Origin: Glandiceps talaboti
Lineage: Eukaryota; Hemichordata; Enteropneusta; Spengelidae
DNA length: 64,000 nt
Reading direction: 5' to 3'
Assembly: GCF_964340395.1 (NCBI RefSeq)
Contig: NC_135557.1
Location: 16,518,867 to 16,582,866, forward strand
Shown here: in pieces, positions 43,503-64,000 of the stretch
Position numbering within the stretch: the first letter of the stretch is position 1
Layout of the letters: every line of letters begins with the position of its first letter
The notes under the pieces: model-generated
What the model was told of the DNA's origin: nothing
Seen by the model: only the letters and a program-made list of their open reading frames with translations
Database searches by the model: none
Position numbers and translations under genes: made by a program

Positions 43503-43711
43503 CGTGTGAGTGTCTAGTTCAGGTTTTCCATTGTTTTCCATATGGTCTCCGTGTTGTTTATTTCTTCCCATCAGATGCACAGCCATTACAGATTGGAAGA
43601 ATAGTTTTAGAGTGTCTTTTTAAGTTGATGTCAGTTTCCGCATCCACTATTTCTCGAAAGACTTCACAATTTTTGCGATTTTATTATTTTTTTCTCTCGA
43701 ATACGTAAAAA
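43503..43711 (-). repeat. Dispersed repeat family R1, copy C
   Basis: The reverse complement of the 811-1022 copy across its full length, including the TTCGAGAGAA end. It lies about 280 bp upstream of the ABCG start codon and could overlap that gene's promoter region. Confidence 0.78.
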
Positions 43712-43992
43712 TAAGGTAAGGATCGGTACATAAAAGTTAGGTGGGTTTGGGTAACTAGAACCAAATAATTATTATTTAGGGCTAATTAAGCCTAGGTTAA
43801 TGAAACATACCGCGTCGCCGCATCTCTTTTGAATTTTCCCTAGGACGAGAAACAGTTTTTTTTTCTTTCTTGGTCTTCGGTCAACCGAGCAAAGTTCGCT
43901 GTATATCAGACTGAGGTTCAGGGACACTCACTTATCGGGCCTTCCAATGTTGTCGTCAGCATAATACATGACCAGTATATCACTGTACCGCC

Positions 43993-60300
<16,308 letters not shown>

Positions 60301-60630
60301 GTTCGAATTCAGCATACTATATTAATGGTAGTACATCAGGTCAATATGATCTATTATGTACCTACATGTTATGTGCCTCCAGGGGTCAATATGATCTATT
60401 ATGTACCTGTATGTACCTCCAGAGGTCAATATGATCTGTTATGTACCTACATGTTATGTACCTTCAGAGGTCAATATGATCTATTATAATTATGTACCTG
60501 TATGTACCTCCAGAGGCCAATATGATCTATTATGTACATACATGTTATGTACCTCCAGAGGTCAACATGATCTGTTATGTACCTACTTAGAGGTCAATAT
60601 GATCTTTTATGTACCTACCAAACGCATAAT
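60301..60630. repeat. Minisatellite in the ABCG 3' flank
   Basis: From about 60335 the phrase GGTCAATATGATCTATTATG followed by TACCT, with or without a second TACATGTTATGTACCTCCAG half, repeats at least seven times. It begins ~35 bases after the stop codon and so is probably part of the 3' UTR. Confidence 0.88.
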
Positions 60631-60686
60631 TTCCTAGTCTAAGGATGCCTACCGTATTTCACTTAGGTTCTGTTATATTATTTACA

Positions 60687-60692
60687 AATAAA
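60687..60692 (+). terminator. Candidate polyadenylation signal AATAAA for the ABCG gene
   Basis: The first clean AATAAA after the stop codon, 387 bases downstream and just past the minisatellite. A role is inferred only from position. Confidence 0.4.
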
Positions 60693-61225
60693 CGCACAAA
60701 TAGGATGAAACTTAGTACAAATTTTGTACAAGTTCTTTTCTAATACTAGGTTATTGTTAATATCCAAAATAATAACAATGCAGGGTTGTGTGTCTAAAAA
60801 TGTTACCAATCCCTGTTTCATTACTGTCAGTGTGGTACCGCTGTAACCTGCGCAGATAAGATGGCGTGCATGGAATATGATCACAGTAATTCAAATAGTG
60901 TGAACAGATTATAACATAATGACATATTCACTCAGAGTTAACAGGAGTATGGACCGTTTGCGTTCAAACCATAACAAGCCCAGGCATTAATTTTGTTATC
61001 AATCTTGTGCTAACAGATAATACTATTGCGTTATGAATGCACAGAATTATGAATATAATACAGGTCAACAAAACCTTACCATGGATTTCTTGACTTAACA
61101 ATGATTGCTTGAAGTTGCGATCTCCGAGTCCTACAAAACAGTCTTTATACATTTGATAAACTTGGCATCTATATAAGGAGAATGTTCAATAATGTAGACA
61201 GAATGAATATGCGATATGTCAATAA

Positions 61226-61262
<37 letters not shown>

Positions 61263-61312
61263 ATTTACCATTTACCATGAATTTATTGGGGTATAGGAAG
61301 CCAATCAGGCTT

Positions 61313-61436
61313 TTAAAGACCCCTTACTGTTCTGAGGTGGTGATCAACAAATACCTTAAACTGATTAACTGATGAAGCAGTAATAGCTGACTCCGGTAAA
61401 CTGTTCCAAATATCAATGACTCTGAGACTGAAGAAA

Positions 61437-61440
<4 letters not shown>
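61313..61440 (-). mobile_element. LINE C-terminus remnant
   Basis: The minus-strand frame ends FFSLRVIDIWNSLPESA followed by a VNQFKVFVDHHL stretch and a stop. This is the standard ending of CR1/RTE-type retrotransposon proteins (WNSLP...FK..LD). The upstream protein is replaced by a (CTGT)n array beginning at 61441, so only the last ~42 residues remain. Confidence 0.72.
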
Positions 61441-61493
<53 letters not shown>

Positions 61494-61604
61494 GTCGACT
61501 GACCGACCGACCGACTGACAAACCGACCGACCGACCTACTTACCTGTCTGTCTGTCGACCGACCGACCGACCAACCGACTGACAAACCGACCGACCGACC
61601 TACC

Positions 61605-61642
<38 letters not shown>

Positions 61643-61695
61643 CATACATACATACCTACCTACCTACCTACCTACCTACCTACCTACCAACCTAC
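61441..61695. repeat. (CTGT)n, (CGAC)n and (CTAC)n tetranucleotide arrays
   Basis: A (CTGT)n block, then a mixed ACCG/CGAC block occurring twice with an intervening CTGT run, then (CTAC)n. A separate CTGT array is at 61228-61262. Confidence 0.93.
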
Positions 61696-62084
61696 CCACC
61701 TACCTGGAACGTAATCTCCCTCTCATAGGCAATCGTGTAATGATAAATTCAATGGTGTCCCATCAATAAGAGACTCTTTTAACTATTAAACTTAGGATAG
61801 AGTGTAGGTAGATAGAATGTAATCAAAATGTCAATATATTCTATTCTTGTTCTGGATGGTTTGAAAATGTCTGCCCTTGTCTTTCTTTTCAATATGGGAA
61901 ACGCTGCAATTTAGTTTCTTTTTGATTGTAAAACTTTCTTTTATTACATTTTTGATATATGTAACGAGAAATTAATAACCTTAAATATTGTAACGGAGTT
62001 AAATTTGCATATGTGATCATTTTTATGTTTTGCATATATTTCAGGAATAAAGAATTGTCACATGCAGAAAATAAAACTTGCCTG

Positions 62085-62139
62085 TCATTTTTACCTCCCG
62101 TAAGGGTACGGGAGGTATTAAAAGAGGAATGTGTGTCTG

Positions 62140-62208
<69 letters not shown>

Positions 62209-63225
62209 GTGTCATCATTTTCTAAACATCAACTGGCTCAATTGTAATGAAATTTGGGATATATAATCTTTAGGGTAATAGCTAGATCTGATTAGGTTTT
62301 GAGCCAGATCTGTTAATGTTTAATTAGAGTAATTTGCATATCAATGAAATCAACTAATTACGCAATATCTTAAGACTGCATACTTCAATTTCAATATAAT
62401 TTAGTATATTTGTTAAACATAACAACATACATTTGTCCTATAAAATTCGTTGATGTATCTTACAGCGTTAATGAATAATTAGCATAATTAATTATCGTTG
62501 GTAATTAGGCTATATCTTAAGAATACATAGTTCAAATTCAACATAATTTAGTACATACGTTAACCATAAGAAAACACATATGTCCTATCAAGTTTGTTGA
62601 TGCACTGTACAGTGTTAATGAACAATTTGCATAATTAATGATTTTCGGTAATTAGGCTATATCATAAGAATACATACTTCAATTCCAATATAATTCAGTA
62701 CACGCGTTAACCATAACAATCACATATGTCCTGTAAAGCTTGTTGGTGTATCTTTCAGTGTTAATGAATAATTTGCATAATTAATGATTTTCGATAATTA
62801 GGCTATATCTTAAGACTGCATACTTCAATTTCAATACAATTTAGTACATACGTTAACCATAACAAAGCAGATATGTCCTATGAAATCTTTTATATAGCTT
62901 AGTTTTAATGAAAAATTTACATAATTAATGATTTTAGGTAACTTGGTTGTATCTTAAAAATGCAAGCTTCAAATTTCGTTTGATATGATACGTACATCAA
63001 CCATAATAATACGCACCTGTCCTTTGAAGTTTGTTGCTATAACTTTTTCCTTTAATGAGTATTTTGAATAATGGACGATATTCAGTAATTAAGCAGTATC
63101 ATACACTCTTACATACATTAACCTAAGAAAGCACGCTTGTCCAAAAAACAAAGCCTGCTACCATAGTATTTTTTAGTTTAATGAGTTATTTGCATAATTA
63201 GTGATTCCCTTAAGGGAAGCATTCA
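62085..63225. repeat. Tandem repeat of ~146 bp with a CTGT-array head
   Basis: GCATAATTAATGATT-like landmarks fall at about 62336, 62482, 62629, 62775, 62919 and 63192, giving a ~146-bp period over six or so units. Each unit contains GGTAATTAGGCTATATC, TTAGTACATACGTTAACC and TATGTCCTAT. The array is headed by an ACCTCCCGTAAGGGTACGGG hairpin, a (CTGT)n run (62141-62210) and the phrase GAAATTTGGGATATATAATC. The last units are degenerate. No coding potential. Confidence 0.82.
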
Positions 63226-64000
63226 GTTTAAATCTGGTTTTGTTTAAAATTTGCGACGTTGTCTATATGCCATGTCTGTTTGCTCATACAATGTGAATTT
63301 CTATGTGAATTTTTCTATTGTCATGTCCCTACAAGTCAACTCGAACCAAGCTCTGATTCTTAATCTGTATCTGCACCGAACTAGTACTCGTGAAAAAAAA
63401 AGTTGACGGGCTGGCTGGACAAAAATCTTACTAACATTGCTAGATTTTATCATCTGACGCGACAAAAGTCGTATCAACATTGCAGATTTAATCGTCAGAC
63501 GTATTACATACACCCTTTATCAGTTAAATGAACACGGACAAAGGTAAACGTAAAGTTGGCGCCTTCATTCTGATATTCTGGAGACAGTGCATTAACTAAC
63601 ATATAAGAATTGTACCGCAATTCTTGTCATGCCAGACGATAACGTGTGTAAATGTTAATTAAATTTTTTTGTCAAACTAGACAAAAAGGATTTAGCAACG
63701 TCTCTGTGGTGGTGTCCGGCAAGACGAGAAAATGTACAACGTAATGCAGTGTCAAAGCACACGGTATATACTGTATACAGCAACCGAGCACATGACATCA
63801 TCACAGCGTGAAAGTAAAAGTCACGTGACATTATGCTAATTTGAGGTCATGCTAAGGACAGTGAACGATAACTCCATGTCTTCTGTTCACAAATGTTCAT
63901 CGAGTGTATGACAGTTGACACGTATTAGTCTTCATGCCTGACGGCATATGCGGTCATCTCGCGAATACTTAGTGTGAAATTATTTTGCAATTCAGACAGC
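63226..64000. other. Window end, no feature recognised
   Basis: Unique-looking sequence with a few CpGs. A 70-codon minus-strand frame at 63513-63301 has no family resemblance. Confidence 0.45.

Overview
This window is nuclear DNA of an animal. The genes have spliced coding exons with GT-AG introns (one is GC-AG) and clean exon-phase agreement. It is AT-rich, full of simple repeats, and littered with small fold-back and MITE-like elements, a tRNA-derived SINE, LINE remnants and a dead Harbinger transposon. The gene content (a white-like ABCG transporter, a single-exon RING/B-box/filamin/NHL TRIM protein, a WSC-type sulfotransferase and a UBE2V) suits a marine invertebrate such as a lancelet, hemichordate or lophotrochozoan. 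The sequence alone does not settle the species.

Layout. 0-6.6 kb: transposon debris, namely a LINE tail on the minus strand and a ~2.1 kb Harbinger element with inverted ends and a broken transposase. 6.7-15.2 kb, minus strand: a four-exon sulfotransferase gene of 281 codons whose first intron is 5.1 kb and carries several fold-back elements. 15.2-23.2 kb: gene-poor, with a LINE tail and a decayed relative of the next gene (21.4-21.85 kb). 23.25-27.5 kb, plus strand: a two-exon gene for a 1076-residue secretory-pathway protein with a beta-helix-like ectodomain, a cysteine-rich stalk and about nine membrane spans. I recognise no named family for it, and it is the most interesting coding object here. 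29.9-34.5 kb, minus strand: a complete four-exon UBE2V (Mms2/Uev1) gene. 36.1-38.3 kb, plus strand: an intronless TRIM2/3/71-type gene. 38.4-43.9 kb: non-coding, dominated by nested repeats, including a 145-bp MITE with a 9-bp target duplication sitting inside a tandem repeat whose neighbouring unit preserves the empty site. 44.0-60.3 kb, plus strand: an 18-exon ABCG half-transporter of 668 residues, reconstructed completely. 60.3-64 kb: 3' minisatellite, LINE tail, tetranucleotide arrays and a ~146-bp tandem repeat.

The genes do not form an operon or an obvious pathway; they are ordinary neighbours. UBE2V and the TRIM gene are divergently oriented 1.6 kb apart. Both belong to ubiquitin signalling (a UEV cofactor of Ubc13, and a RING E3), but any functional link is speculation. 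No tRNA, rRNA or CRISPR feature was seen.

Method note: the exon models for the sulfotransferase, UBE2V, ABCG and the beta-helix protein were built by hand from splice signals, reading phase and family knowledge. No alignment or database search was run.
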